64,000 nt of DNA from an uncultured delta proteobacterium (GCA_903892415.1 CAITIQ010000577.1:1-64000); one strand, 5' to 3'. Shown: positions 23,826 through 33,440, counted from the first letter of the stretch. The notes: generated by a model from the letters alone, not told the origin. Translations and numbers: made by a program.

Positions 23826-24644
23826 GGTGAGCATCGCGAAGGTCTGCTGATTGAGCGCCACGACTTCCCCGCCCGACCACAGCTCGCGGAACTCGACGAA
23901 GTAGTTGTCTCCACCGCCGACGGCGTGGGCGCGGTAGTAGAGCGGCTCCTTTGGATCGAGCGAGGCCGGCCGCTTGAGCAGCTGCATGGTGAAGCCCACC
24001 GTCACAGCGATGCGCGGCCGCGTGGCCACCGTGAGCGAGGTCGGCCACCAAGCGTCCATCAAGCCGACGATGGCCGCCTCATCGAGCTGCGCGGGGGGCT
24101 CTCGTTCGCGCACCCAGCCGCTGGCGTACGGCCGCGTCTCGCCTGAAAACGGATACGGCCCCGACGAGCGATACTCGTAGTTCACGGCGAACACCGGCCC
24201 AGCGGGCGGCTCCACCGGCAGCACCGGCGCCTCGGTCCACGGCGGTTGCGGCTCGAGTGCCGGCGGCGGTTGAGCCTGCATCACGGCGCTGGGAGCGACC
24301 TCACGGGTCGAGGCCATGGTCGCTGCGCCGCGCGCCATCAGTGCACCGTTTTGCAGCAGCTTCGCCTCGAGGAAGGAGACGTTGCTCCCCCGCCGCAGGT
24401 GCGCGACCTCCACCGTGAACGGCCCTGGCTGCGTTGAGGCGATGAGATCGGCGTTGAGTGAGCGAAGGGTGCGTGAACGGTCTTCCTCGGAGGAGACCAA
24501 GCCGCGCGCGAGCAGCCCGATCACCAGGCCACCGAAGGCGCCTTTCCCTTGCAACCAAGCTTCAGGCAGGTCGCCCTCGAAGCGAGACCGCCCGCCCTCG
24601 CTCTCAACCAAACGCAGCGCACTTGCCAACTCGAACGCACTCAT
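23823..24644 (-). CDS. Acyl-CoA thioesterase family protein (hotdog fold)
   Basis: 273 residues. ATG 24644 has GGGGAGG a few bases before it, which fixes the start and discards the Arg-rich upstream reading. The N-terminus RFEGDLPEAWLQGKGAFGG followed by VIGLLARG is the first hotdog of TesB-like thioesterases; PFTVEVAHLRRGSNVSFLEA and the C-terminal GFTMQLLKRPASLDPKEPLY belong to the double hotdog. Length fits. It would hydrolyse acyl-CoAs in the cytoplasm; the substrate is unknown and neighbours give no hint. Confidence 0.8.
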   Translation of the reverse strand: MSAFELASALRLVESEGGRSRFEGDLPEAWLQGKGAFGGLVIGLLARGLVSSEEDRSRTLRSLNADLIASTQPGPFTVEVAHLRRGSNVSFLEAKLLQNGALMARGAATMASTREVAPSAVMQAQPPPALEPQPPWTEAPVLPVEPPAGPVFAVNYEYRSSGPYPFSGETRPYASGWVREREPPAQLDEAAIVGLMDAWWPTSLTVATRPRIAVTVGFTMQLLKRPASLDPKEPLYYRAHAVGGGDNYFVEFRELWSGGEVVALNQQTFAMLT

Positions 24645-24684
24645 CGCGCCTCCCCTAGCACGCGCGCCCGAGCGCACCCAGCCC

Positions 24685-26040
24685 TCAGGGATCGGGCACC
24701 ACCCACTCGTGTAGCTTCTTCCCCTCGACCGAAAAGACGCCGACGAAGTGCTTCGCGAGCCGTACGCAATGCGCGCCCACCCATAACACACCGCCGTGAC
24801 CCTGCGGACCGGTAGGCTTGCTGTAGAACGGCGGTAACGCAGGCGAGATCGGCGCGGCCGGCGCTGGAAAGGAGCGAATAACCTTGGCGGTGTCACTCGC
24901 GATCAGCCGCAGCTCCTGGTCCTCGAACAAGAGCGCGAGCGTGCGGCCGTCCGGCGACCACGCGAGGCTGCCCGCTTCATCCACCGTTTTAGCGGCTTTG
25001 AGCCGCCGGGCCCCGAGCTTGAGGCTCGTCCGCTGCGCACCGCGAAAGATGTCGAGATGCTGTGCTGCCGGCTCGCCGCGCTTGCGTGCGCCGGCCGAAG
25101 TCACCGCCAAGCGGCCCTCCGGTCCCCACACCAGCGTATCGACCTGCGCGCCGCTCGGCTGCAACGTATGCAAGAGCGAGCCGTCTTTCGTATCGAACAC
25201 CAGTAGCTCTTGTGGCGCGGCGAGCTTGCGACTGGAAAGGAAGGCGATCCGGCGCCCATCCGCCGATATGCCCAGCTCGCGCAGCTCATCCCGCTTATCG
25301 AGCGCCCGGTCGTACAGCAGCGTTTGCTTGAGCGGATCGTAGGCGGCCAAGCCCTTCTCGGTGGGCCCGACAACCGCTTGCAACTCCGCATTCCACGCGA
25401 ACTCGAACCACGTCGGCACCGTTTGAGACGCCGGGAACTTGAACTGCTCACCCGGCTGGATTGCAAAAAGATCCCCGGTATCGGTGAACACCCGATCGCC
25501 GATCCAAACGTACTCAACCCCGCTATCGCGCGTTTCGTCAGGGTGCGCCGCCCCAACGTAGCTCGCTCGGTCGAAGAGCCCAATGCCGTTGGTGCCGACG
25601 TTGCTCGCGAGCATCTTGCCGTTCGGATGCCAGCGTAAAACCGCTGGATTTTCGCTCCAACCGACGTAGTCGTGGTGCGGCGTAACGCTCACCAACCGGC
25701 CACGCTCCACGTCGAACACCAGCACGGCTCCCGAGCCAGCCTTTGAATTGGTGCAGGCCAACGCGAGCCACGGCTTGCTCGGATGCACGCCCAGGTTCTC
25801 GACCAAGCAGCTCTCCGGCCAGCGCGCGTCCACCTGCTCCGGCCACTCTGCGAGCTCCGACGCAAGGGCGGCGGCGGCCGAAACCGAGCTTGAGGCAGAA
25901 GCGCTCGTCGGCGTCGGTAGCGTCACCAGCGCATCCGGGCTCGCTTGCGGCGCCGCTTGCGAACCGCGCTCCCCGCCGCAGGAGCACGCCATCGCGAAGC
26001 CCAAACTCGACAGCGTCCAAAGGGGCACGTTCAACCGCAT
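24685..26040 (-). CDS. Beta-propeller (WD40/PD40-like) lipoprotein
   Basis: 451 residues. Lipobox FAMAC, then an Ala/Ser linker. Repeats of propeller type run through the mature part: WHPNGKMLASNVGTNGIGLF, then LGISADGRRIAFLSSRKLA, then LVWGPEGRLAVTSAGARKRG, then SLAWSPDGRTLALLFEDQEL. Such periplasmic or surface propellers mediate protein contacts. It lies 40 bases upstream of the thioesterase gene on the same strand but shares no obvious role with it. Confidence 0.8.
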   Translation of the reverse strand: MRLNVPLWTLSSLGFAMACSCGGERGSQAAPQASPDALVTLPTPTSASASSSVSAAAALASELAEWPEQVDARWPESCLVENLGVHPSKPWLALACTNSKAGSGAVLVFDVERGRLVSVTPHHDYVGWSENPAVLRWHPNGKMLASNVGTNGIGLFDRASYVGAAHPDETRDSGVEYVWIGDRVFTDTGDLFAIQPGEQFKFPASQTVPTWFEFAWNAELQAVVGPTEKGLAAYDPLKQTLLYDRALDKRDELRELGISADGRRIAFLSSRKLAAPQELLVFDTKDGSLLHTLQPSGAQVDTLVWGPEGRLAVTSAGARKRGEPAAQHLDIFRGAQRTSLKLGARRLKAAKTVDEAGSLAWSPDGRTLALLFEDQELRLIASDTAKVIRSFPAPAAPISPALPPFYSKPTGPQGHGGVLWVGAHCVRLAKHFVGVFSVEGKKLHEWVVPDP

Positions 26041-26215
26041 GGCGGCACGCTAGCAGCTGCAGGGCGGCCTTCGTACTCGACTGATGGCTCGGATGTCGCT
26101 CAACAACGGCGGCGTCTTTGACCCGCCGTCAGCAAGCCTAAGCGCAGCTCGCAATGCACCGCAATAGCGGGGTAATTGGGCCGCAAGGCGCCGCGCTCGT
26201 GATAGAAATGGCGGC

Positions 26216-27073
26216 ATGACGACCGCTCAGGCCTGGGATGATCACGTCGCGCTCTACGATTCGCTATTTGCAACGCTCACCGGCTTTGTCGCCCGCTCGA
26301 TGTTTCGCATGGTCGAGGGGCGGCTGCCCGCCAGCGCCGAGATCTTGGACATTGCCTGTGGTTCCGGCGCGCTGACGCTGCCGGCCGTCGAGCGCGAGCA
26401 ACGTCTGCGTGCAAGCGGCGCGAAGCCCGGCCGGGTCTACGCCATCGATTTCTCCCCGGGCATGGTAGAGTTCACGCGCAAAGCCACGGCCCAGCTCAGC
26501 GCCGGAGAAGACGTGGTTCATGTCTCGGTCGAGAACGGCCAGGCGCTCAGCTTCAGAGACGCAAGCTTCGATGCGGTGTGCTCCTGCTTCGGCATCTTCA
26601 TGTTCGAGGACCGCCGAGCTGGCTGGCGTGAAGCTGCGCGCGTCTTGCGCCCGGGGGGAACCTTCGCCACCGCGGTTTGGCAAGGGCCGGAGCACAACGC
26701 GATGATGCGCGCTCAGTTTCTGCCGGTGGTGCAGGCGCTCCCACCCGAGCTCGTGCCGCAGAGTTCGGGCAATTGGCTCGACATCAGCGAGGCACCGGCG
26801 CTGATCGCCGAGGTGAACGCAACCAACGCTTTCGAGGCGATTGCCTGCAAAGAGTTTCACGCCTCGGCGGTGCTCCCCACTTGGCGGCATGCTTGGGAAG
26901 GAATGAGGAACAACCCGGTGATGGCCCTCATGTTGCGTCGCTGCAACGCGGAGCAACTGCAGGTCGTGGAGGCCAACGTTCGCAAGCACCTCAGCGCGCT
27001 CGCCGGCGGGGAAGATCAGCCGTTGGTGTTGCAGTCGGTTTGTAACCTGCTCACCGCCACAAAGCGCGGCTGA
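26216..27073 (+). CDS. Class I SAM-dependent methyltransferase
   Basis: 285 residues. Motif I ILDIACGSGALTL binds SAM; the acidic residue of motif II is in VYAIDFSPGMVEF; AVCSCFGIFMFEDR and RVLRPGGTFATAVW are motifs post-II and III. The profile is the UbiE/COQ5-like group, small-molecule methylation. No operon partner. Convergent with the AraC gene, with both stop codons in one palindrome. Confidence 0.88.
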   Translation: MTTAQAWDDHVALYDSLFATLTGFVARSMFRMVEGRLPASAEILDIACGSGALTLPAVEREQRLRASGAKPGRVYAIDFSPGMVEFTRKATAQLSAGEDVVHVSVENGQALSFRDASFDAVCSCFGIFMFEDRRAGWREAARVLRPGGTFATAVWQGPEHNAMMRAQFLPVVQALPPELVPQSSGNWLDISEAPALIAEVNATNAFEAIACKEFHASAVLPTWRHAWEGMRNNPVMALMLRRCNAEQLQVVEANVRKHLSALAGGEDQPLVLQSVCNLLTATKRG

Positions 27074-27085
27074 CGCGTCAGCCGC
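27066..27085. terminator. Perfect 20-bp palindrome shared by two convergent stops
   Basis: GCGGCTGACGCGTCAGCCGC is perfectly self-complementary. Its TGA ends the methyltransferase and its TCA is the stop of the AraC gene. It can form an eight-pair hairpin with a CGCG loop in either transcript. Confidence 0.6.
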
Positions 27086-28028
27086 TCGCGCCGCCCACGC
27101 TGGGAGACTCGCGGAAGCGGTAGGTATGCGCGCTCTCTTGGGCGTTCTTTTGACGGAACTCCCGGGGCGCCATACCCACCGAGCGCTTGAAGACCTTGGA
27201 GAAGCTGAAGGCGTCGCTGTAGCCAACAGCTCCTGCCACCTGCTCGAGCGATTGCTCGGTCTCGCACAAGAGCCGCATCGCCGCTTGGATACGCAGCGAG
27301 CGCAGATAGTTTAAGGGGGTATCTCCCATCGCCGAACGAAAGCGCTCGGCCAGGCCGGTGCGTGACAGCCCGGTCTGTTTTGCCAGCTCCACCAACGTCC
27401 ACGGACGGGCGCAGTCCTCGTGCATCAGCTCGAGCACCCGACGCACCTGCGCATCGCGCACCGCCTGACCGAAGCCCTGCTTGTTCGCGCTGCTTTCCGC
27501 GACGATACGCCTCAGGATGAAGGAGAAGATGACGTCGAGCAGGCTGTTCACTACGGTCTGACTGCCGAGATCGGGCCGCTTGGTCTCGGCCGCCAAGAGG
27601 TCGATCGCAAGCGACAAGGGCGTCAGTTTGCCCTCGGCTTCAGCGCGCAAAACGTACCAATCGGGGAGCTCCTGAAACAGCGGATGTACCGGCGTATGCC
27701 ACAGTTGATAGGCGCCGCTAACGACCGAGGCAGCCACCCCATCCAGCGGCAATACGCTCCACTCGTGCAGTTCGATCGCGCGCTTGGACAGCTTCTCCAC
27801 CGTGCTGAGCCTGTGGTCCTGACCGCGTGCCATCAGCGCCACATCCCCGGCACGCAGCGCCAGCACCTCGGCGCCGGTGTGCACGAAGCAACGCCCCGAG
27901 ACGACCACGTGAAAGCCGATGCTCTTTTCGCACGGGAAACGAAGCGTGGTGGCAGCGGGTAGCTCGCGCAAGCCAATCAATCGGCGCCGCAACCCCGCCT
28001 GCACCAGGATATCGGTCAAGAGGTCCAT
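27078..28028 (-). CDS. AraC-family transcription regulator with cupin domain
   Basis: 316 residues from ATG 28028 (a TTG at 28058 is less likely). The N-terminal half is the cupin-type sensor of the CuR_N/Cupin_6 kind (GFHVVVSGRCFVHTGAEVLA, then LRAGDVALMARGQDH). The C-terminal 100 residues are the paired HTH: PWTLVELAKQTGLSRTGLAE, then SLEQVAGAVGYSDAFSFSKV, ending in GMAPREFR. Regulators of this type often control a divergent oxidoreductase, and an NmrA-type gene starts 139 bases away. Confidence 0.88.
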   Translation of the reverse strand: MDLLTDILVQAGLRRRLIGLRELPAATTLRFPCEKSIGFHVVVSGRCFVHTGAEVLALRAGDVALMARGQDHRLSTVEKLSKRAIELHEWSVLPLDGVAASVVSGAYQLWHTPVHPLFQELPDWYVLRAEAEGKLTPLSLAIDLLAAETKRPDLGSQTVVNSLLDVIFSFILRRIVAESSANKQGFGQAVRDAQVRRVLELMHEDCARPWTLVELAKQTGLSRTGLAERFRSAMGDTPLNYLRSLRIQAAMRLLCETEQSLEQVAGAVGYSDAFSFSKVFKRSVGMAPREFRQKNAQESAHTYRFRESPSVGGASG

Positions 28029-28167
28029 CGCTTGTGAGGCTAGCGGACAGCCGTCCAAGCGTCGACATCTCCGGACGCCTAGACATGCCGTTTGTACGAG
28101 CAGCCATTATCAGTACGCCGTCACACCACTAACTTGCATCCTCACTGGTCGAACCAAAGGAGCAGTC
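28029..28167. promoter_or_regulatory. Divergent AraC/NmrA control region
   Basis: 139 bases between two divergent starts. AAAGGAG upstream of ATG 28168 is the ribosome binding site of the oxidoreductase. No unambiguous operator repeat or -35/-10 was found. By family habit the AraC protein would bind here. Confidence 0.4.
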
Positions 28168-29001
28168 ATGAGCAAGATTCTTGTTGTTGGTGCAAGCGGA
28201 ACGGTTGGAACTTCACTGGTCGAGGCTCTGCGAGCCAAGGGTCATGAGGTGGTGCGCGCTACGAGCCAAAAGCCTGGCGCAGACCAGCGCCTGTTCAACC
28301 TCGTCACAGGTGAAGGGCTCTCCGCCGCATTCACCGACATTGAGCGGGCCTTCCTGCTCTCTCCGCCCGGGCACACCAACCAGGACGAGCTGCTCGCGCC
28401 GGTCATCAACGAGGCCAAAGCCAAGGGCGTTAAGAAGGTGGTGCTGATGACGGCCATGGGCGCCAACGCCGATGATTCGCTGCCGTTGCGCAAAGCCGAG
28501 ATCGCGCTGGAGAAGTCCGGGCTGGCCTACAACATTATTCGACCCAACTGGTTCATGCAGAATTTTAACTCCTATTGGCTGCATAACATTCTTGCGCACG
28601 GGGAGATTCAACTGCCCGTCGCCGATGCCAAAGGTAGCTTCATCGACACACGCGACATCGCCGCGGTGGCAGCTGAGCTGCTAACCCGCCACGACTTCGA
28701 CAATCGCGACTTTGACCTCACCGGGGATGAGTCGCTCGATCACAACCAAGTCGCCGAGCACCTCTCGCGCGCGACGGAGAAGACCATCCGCTTCCGCGAC
28801 ATCACGCCCGAGGAGCTGCGCGCCCAACTGCTTGGAGCGCAACTTCCGGCGCCGTACGTCGAGGTGCTGCTCACCATCCTCGGCTACTTCAAGCTCGGCT
28901 ATGCGGCGGGTATCACTGACGCCGTCAGCACCATCACTGGTCGCTCGCCCATCCGTTTTGCGCAATACGCGAAGGACTTTCGTTCGGCCTGGGTTCGCTA
29001 A
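28168..29001 (+). CDS. NmrA-family NAD(P)-binding oxidoreductase
   Basis: 277 residues. ATG 28168 is preceded by AAAGGAG and opens directly into the dinucleotide fold MSKILVVGASGTVGTSLVE. FLLSPPGHTNQDELLAPV, then YNIIRPNWFMQNFNSYW and GSFIDTRDIAAVAAELL follow the NmrA/QorB order (atypical SDR without the classic Tyr-Lys pair). Probably a quinone or redox-sensor protein of the cytoplasm, under control of the divergent AraC regulator. Confidence 0.88.
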   Translation: MSKILVVGASGTVGTSLVEALRAKGHEVVRATSQKPGADQRLFNLVTGEGLSAAFTDIERAFLLSPPGHTNQDELLAPVINEAKAKGVKKVVLMTAMGANADDSLPLRKAEIALEKSGLAYNIIRPNWFMQNFNSYWLHNILAHGEIQLPVADAKGSFIDTRDIAAVAAELLTRHDFDNRDFDLTGDESLDHNQVAEHLSRATEKTIRFRDITPEELRAQLLGAQLPAPYVEVLLTILGYFKLGYAAGITDAVSTITGRSPIRFAQYAKDFRSAWVR

Positions 29002-29047
29002 GGCGGACGGGTCGACAGCCGCCCCCAAGGCCGCGTAACTTCGCCCG

Positions 29048-29671
29048 ATGAAGCTTCACCTGCTTGTTGCGTTGCTGTTTGGCTCCTTGGTCGCGTGCTC
29101 GGATGATGGGAGCGGCGGAAGTGCCGGCTCTTCCAACACCGCAGGCGGAGGAGCCTCGGCAGGCGGTGGTGGCGCGGCTTCGGGTGGCGGTGGTGCGGGA
29201 GAAGGAGGCGCCGCACCGATGATGCTGACCAGCCCCGCTTACGACGAGGGCGGCATGATTCCGGTGGCGAACTCCTGCGACGGGGAGAACGTTTCGCCGG
29301 CGCTATCGTGGACGGCCGGCCCGAGCGGCACGCTGAGTTATGCGCTGATTTTCCGCGATCTCAGCAACAACCTCGGGCACGCCGCCATCTGGGATATCCC
29401 GGCGGCGACACTGACCTTGCCGGAGGACGTGGACCGCGACTACCAGCCGGCCGATGTGCCCGGCGCCGTGCAATGCGATGCCTACGACGGGCAGCCTGGT
29501 TACGCCGGACCGTGCCCCCCCAACGCCCACACCTACGAATTCACGCTCTACGCTATCCCAAGCGCGAGCCTCGACTTGGATCAACAATCGATCGACGTCG
29601 ACGGCGTGGAAGCAGCCGCGATGCCGGTGGCGCTCGCGAGCACGACCTTGAGCGCGACGTACACGCCGTAG
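29048..29671 (+). CDS. YbhB/YbcL-type PEBP lipoprotein
   Basis: 207 residues. Lipobox GSLVAC, then a Gly/Ala/Ser spacer of about 35 residues. The PEBP core shows SCDGENVSPALSWTAGP (the DxNxSP pattern), NNLGHAAIWDIPA, and GPCPPNAHTYEFTLYAI. Bacterial members bind small anionic ligands; none has a firm role. Lipid-anchored forms with a Gly-rich spacer are typical of this phylum. Confidence 0.88.
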   Translation: MKLHLLVALLFGSLVACSDDGSGGSAGSSNTAGGGASAGGGGAASGGGGAGEGGAAPMMLTSPAYDEGGMIPVANSCDGENVSPALSWTAGPSGTLSYALIFRDLSNNLGHAAIWDIPAATLTLPEDVDRDYQPADVPGAVQCDAYDGQPGYAGPCPPNAHTYEFTLYAIPSASLDLDQQSIDVDGVEAAAMPVALASTTLSATYTP

Positions 29672-29689
29672 CGCGCACGGCTCCTGGCT

Positions 29690-29714
29690 GCCTGACCGCG
29701 ACCAGCGGTCAGGC
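29690..29714. terminator. Strong bidirectional hairpin
   Basis: GCCTGACCGC-GACCA-GCGGTCAGGC is a perfect ten-pair stem with a five-base loop. It lies between convergent genes and includes the stop codon of the minus-strand gene. Confidence 0.65.
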
Positions 29715-31124
29715 CAAGAAGTCGGTCAGCGGGCCGGTGACGTACTCTTGATCGCCGAAGGTATCGAAGTTGGACAAGCCCATCGCCTTGCCCAAGGTGA
29801 TGAAGAGGTCATTGTGCGCGCGGCTATTGCCGTAGTTGTAGTGGCTTCCGCCACGCAGCGCCCCACCGAGATCGCCGAGCACGACGTACGGCATGTCGGT
29901 GAAACGATGGGTCGGGCCCTCGGATATTTCCGACACCCAGACGATCGCCGTATTGTCGAGCACCGTCGACCCATCGGGCTCGGTGTAGCCATCGAGCAAC
30001 ATCGCGAACTGAGCAATCTGCTCGGAGACCCAACGGTTGATGTTGGAGAGCGCCTGGCGTGCGATGGTTTGGGTTGGGTCGGCCATCTGATCGAAGCCGA
30101 CTGAGAGATGCGAAAGTCCGTGGTGGTAGTCGTCCGCTAGCGACTCCCAATCCGCGTCCACGAAGTCGGTGAACACGGTGCCGGATTGCGCGCCCGAAAG
30201 CTGAAGGGTCGCCACGCGCGTGATGTCGCACGCCAACGATGCTGCGATTGTTTCCATCTGTGCACGCGCGATCAGCGGGAAGTTGCCATCGCTGCCGAGT
30301 TGCTGTTGCGTGAAGGTCGGAGACGTTGGCTTCTCACAGACCTCGCCCACTTTGATCCGCCCTTGCAGCGAGCGAATCAGCTCCAGGTGCTTATCGAGCC
30401 GTACCTGATCCTCATTCGACACCCGCCCGCTGACGCTCTTGAAGTCATCCGCCACGAGATCGAGCACGCTCTTGCGTTGATCGACGACCTTTTGCAGCTC
30501 GGCTTTGGCGCCCTCGCTGTCGGGTACGCTGCCAAAGAGTCGTGAGAAGACGTTGGCCGGATCGTCATCGGCAGCAATCGCGTTGGCCGCGCCTCCCCCT
30601 TCGCCGTAGGACATGTACGCGTAGAAGTTTTGATACTGCTTCTTGGATTGAACGCCGGCCTCGATGCTTTGAAGCTGCCCCTCGGCTGCCACTTCCCGCG
30701 CAATGGCTTGGTCGATGCTGATGCCAGCACCCCAGCCGACGTCACCGAACTCGGTCTTGACGACCTCGGCAAACTTGCGACCAGTCAACATGCTCGTCAT
30801 GCCCGCGGCGTGCCCATTCCCGCCCACGTCCATCGCACTTTGCATCTTGATGCCCGAAAGCACGCTGAGCTTCGGTCTGAGGATTGGCGTGTCGAGAGGC
30901 GATAGGATGTACGGAACCTCGAAGTTCGCGCCGGTTGCGCTAGGCAGCCAATCCCCGATCACCGTGCCGTTGGACGAGTAGACGAACACCAGGCGCTTGG
31001 GTGGGGTGGCCGCGCGTGCTTCACGAGGAGCGAGCGAACCAATGAAGGGCAACGCCAGCGTCAAACCGCCGGCGCCGCGCAGAAACTGACGCCGCGAGGG
31101 CAGCCGTAGGGGTTTGCGAATCAC
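29709..31124 (-). CDS. DUF1552 Tat-exported protein
   Basis: 471 residues. The twin-arginine signal SRRQFLRGAGGLTLALPF is followed by the DUF1552 signatures RLVFVYSSNGTVIGDWLPS and GGNGHAAGMTSMLTGRKF. Members occur in Planctomycetes and Myxococcota, nearly always next to DUF1592-type cytochrome-like genes; the fold is thought to be sulfatase/phosphatase-like but the activity is unknown. Its ATG overlaps the upstream DUF1592 gene by four bases, so the two are coupled. Confidence 0.9.
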   Translation of the reverse strand: MIRKPLRLPSRRQFLRGAGGLTLALPFIGSLAPREARAATPPKRLVFVYSSNGTVIGDWLPSATGANFEVPYILSPLDTPILRPKLSVLSGIKMQSAMDVGGNGHAAGMTSMLTGRKFAEVVKTEFGDVGWGAGISIDQAIAREVAAEGQLQSIEAGVQSKKQYQNFYAYMSYGEGGGAANAIAADDDPANVFSRLFGSVPDSEGAKAELQKVVDQRKSVLDLVADDFKSVSGRVSNEDQVRLDKHLELIRSLQGRIKVGEVCEKPTSPTFTQQQLGSDGNFPLIARAQMETIAASLACDITRVATLQLSGAQSGTVFTDFVDADWESLADDYHHGLSHLSVGFDQMADPTQTIARQALSNINRWVSEQIAQFAMLLDGYTEPDGSTVLDNTAIVWVSEISEGPTHRFTDMPYVVLGDLGGALRGGSHYNYGNSRAHNDLFITLGKAMGLSNFDTFGDQEYVTGPLTDFLA

Positions 31125-32725
31125 GATTTGCCTCCGCGGAAAAGAAAGCTTTTGGTCTGCGTGAGATCGACGAGCAGCTGGCGAAGATCACCGTCGCTCG
31201 CGATGAACGCCTCATTCAGATCGTCGTAGCTACATTGGTCAGCGGGGGTTTTGTCGCGACCGTGCGCGTAGCGGAACCAATGCGTGACCACGCACGACTT
31301 TACGTCTTTACTGTTGCTGATCAGCTCCACGAGTTGTTCGTGAGAAGTGAAGCTGCCATCCACGTCGGTGAGCGTGAGATCACCAGACGCGTCGATCGGG
31401 AGCCCATGATCGTCATCGCGCCACCGACCGAGCTGGTCGAAATGATCAAAGGCGAAGCCTGGCGGATTGAGGAAGCTGTGACAGGCGACGCAGGGCTCGA
31501 CGCCGGTCTTTTGTTCGAGCTGCTCACGCGTGGTCGCGTTGGGATCGATCTCCGGTAGAGCGGTATCTGCGTTGCACGGTGGTGGAGGCGGAGGGTCGCA
31601 GAAGAGCTGCTCGCGGATGAACTTGCCGCGCAGCACAGGCGAGGTTTGGTCGGGATGCGCGAGGATGGCCATCAGCGCACCTCGCGTTAGGATGCCGCCA
31701 TGACGCGCTGGATCCAGCTCTACCTCGCGGAACTCGTCGCCGCTCACGTTATCCAGCCCGTAAAACCCGGCTAGCTCCTCGTTCAAGAAGCTCTTGTTCG
31801 AGGTGAGCACGGACTGCCAGGTTCCTTCGCCCGAGAAGGCCGACTCAACGAATAGCTCGAGTTCTTTGGCCATCAGCTCGCGGGTCGCCTGCGGGAACGC
31901 CGCCTCGTCCCGCTCAATCAGCGGCAGGCTTCGAAGGTTGCCCCATTGAGAGAAGAAGTTCTGCACCGCTCGGGCGCCCTTCTCGTCAGTCAACATGCGT
32001 TCCGCTTCGCGTCGTACGTCCTCCGCTGTCTCGAGCCGGCCCTCTTCAGCCGCGGCCAGCAGCGTGTCATCAGGCATCGTCCCCCAAAGGAAGTACGAAA
32101 GCCGACTGGCCATCTCAAAGGAGGTGACCGGCGTCACTTGTTCGGGATTCTCGCTCTCGAGCTCGAGCCGATACAGGAAGTGCGGCGACTGAAGAAAGGC
32201 GCTCACCACGAGTTCCACCGCCTTCGTGGTGCCGTAAAGATCGCGCTGGCTGGCGAAGAAGAGCTGATATCGACTCTCCTCGTCGGAGGAAAGCGGCCGC
32301 CGAAAGGCGCGCTTGCCAAAGCCCTGGATGAAGCTTGCGACGCAGCTCTCCTCTGCGGCGCCGCTCGGGTCACAGCCCATCAACGCCGGGAGGTTGGAGA
32401 CTGCATTGGTCGCTAGGTCGCGGGCGGCTCGCTCGAATTGTTCGACCACGACGTCACTTAGCGTGGCGCCTGACGCTGAGTTATCGAAGCCGAATTGGCC
32501 TGCTTCCGGAACGAAGGTCGAGGCGGGCGCCGTGACGTCCCCCACGAGATCGTGCACAGTGTTGTTGTACTCCCAGCGCGTCAGACGCCGCATCGGCGCG
32601 GGCCCAGGGCCGCACAAAGGTTGAGGCGCGGGCTTGGTTTGCTCAGCGGCGCTCTCGTCCCCGATGGTTCCGACGCAGCCCGCCGTCGCAAGTGAGAGCA
32701 GGAGCACTGAAAGCACGAACCGCAT
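31121..32725 (-). CDS. DUF1587/1592/1588/1585 lipoprotein with CxxCH motif
   Basis: 534 residues. Lipobox LATAGC. In order: DUF1587-like (RRLTRWEYNNTVHDLVGD), DUF1595-like (GFGKRAFRRPLSSDEE), DUF1592 (FLQSPHFLYRLELE, SRLSYFLWGTMPDD), DUF1588 (GGILTRGALMAILAHPDQTS), a CVACH haem-c motif, and DUF1585 (VVTHWFRYAHGRDKTP). The set is the usual planctomycete-type cytochrome architecture without its N-terminal cytochrome domain. Probably a membrane-anchored electron carrier or oxidase partner of the Tat-exported DUF1552 protein made from the same mRNA. Confidence 0.9.
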   Translation of the reverse strand: MRFVLSVLLLSLATAGCVGTIGDESAAEQTKPAPQPLCGPGPAPMRRLTRWEYNNTVHDLVGDVTAPASTFVPEAGQFGFDNSASGATLSDVVVEQFERAARDLATNAVSNLPALMGCDPSGAAEESCVASFIQGFGKRAFRRPLSSDEESRYQLFFASQRDLYGTTKAVELVVSAFLQSPHFLYRLELESENPEQVTPVTSFEMASRLSYFLWGTMPDDTLLAAAEEGRLETAEDVRREAERMLTDEKGARAVQNFFSQWGNLRSLPLIERDEAAFPQATRELMAKELELFVESAFSGEGTWQSVLTSNKSFLNEELAGFYGLDNVSGDEFREVELDPARHGGILTRGALMAILAHPDQTSPVLRGKFIREQLFCDPPPPPPCNADTALPEIDPNATTREQLEQKTGVEPCVACHSFLNPPGFAFDHFDQLGRWRDDDHGLPIDASGDLTLTDVDGSFTSHEQLVELISNSKDVKSCVVTHWFRYAHGRDKTPADQCSYDDLNEAFIASDGDLRQLLVDLTQTKSFLFRGGKS

Positions 32726-32915
32726 GCACCAAGGAGAACCCGCTCGGTCGATGGATGCAATAGTTCGTACGGCGATTCGCCCTGCCGCGAACGGCTACGA
32801 ACGCCCACTACCAGCACCGCTGGCGGCGCTTGTGTTCGCACAAAGCACACGCAGCGGGTCGATGATGCGCAGGCGGTCCATACCCGTCGCGAGACCACCC
32901 TTGTAACCTCCCGCG

Positions 32916-33437
32916 ATGGCGAAGACCACGGGCACGAGCTGGGCGTGGATGGGCGGCATGTTGCTCGGCTCAGGCACCTTCATCGCGGCCGGCGTCGGCT
33001 TTTTGATCGCCGAGGCGAATACGAAGCCGGGCGAGCTCACCGACGACGGAAAGCCGCTCGACGCCTTCTTCCACTGGATGGGCCTAGGCTTTGGTGGCGG
33101 CGGGCTGCTCTGGCTCGCAATCGCGGTTGCAGCCTTCTTCTCGTTGCGCGGTAGCGCCGCCAAGCTCGACGAGCGTCGCGCGCAACTGAGCGTCCACGGC
33201 CTGCAGATCGATGCCATCGTCCTCTCGCTCGAGACCGAGGGCTATATGAACTTCAATAACGAGATATGGGTGGACCTGGTGCTCGACGTACCGGTGGCTG
33301 GCCAACTGCACCGCAAGAGCTTTCGTGCAGCGCTGGCGCAAGACGCGCTCGATCGAGCGAGAGCGCAAAAGCGCCTATTGCTGTTAGTGAACGCCGCCAA
33401 TCCGTACGACTTCGTCTTGGCGCGCGGTTCGATCTAG
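32916..33437 (+). CDS. Two-TM membrane protein, DUF3592-like
   Basis: 173 residues. Two hydrophobic segments (MGGMLLGSGTFIAAGVGFLI and GGGGLLWLAIAVAAFFSL) separated by a short polar loop, then a soluble domain (LQIDAIVLSLETEGYMNFNN, then VLDVPVAGQLHRKSFRAAL) that could be a small OB-like or DUF3592-type fold. Not otherwise recognised. Single gene, divergent from the DUF1592 operon and convergent with the kinase gene three bases away. Confidence 0.7.
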   Translation: MAKTTGTSWAWMGGMLLGSGTFIAAGVGFLIAEANTKPGELTDDGKPLDAFFHWMGLGFGGGGLLWLAIAVAAFFSLRGSAAKLDERRAQLSVHGLQIDAIVLSLETEGYMNFNNEIWVDLVLDVPVAGQLHRKSFRAALAQDALDRARAQKRLLLLVNAANPYDFVLARGSI

Positions 33438-33440
33438 CGG

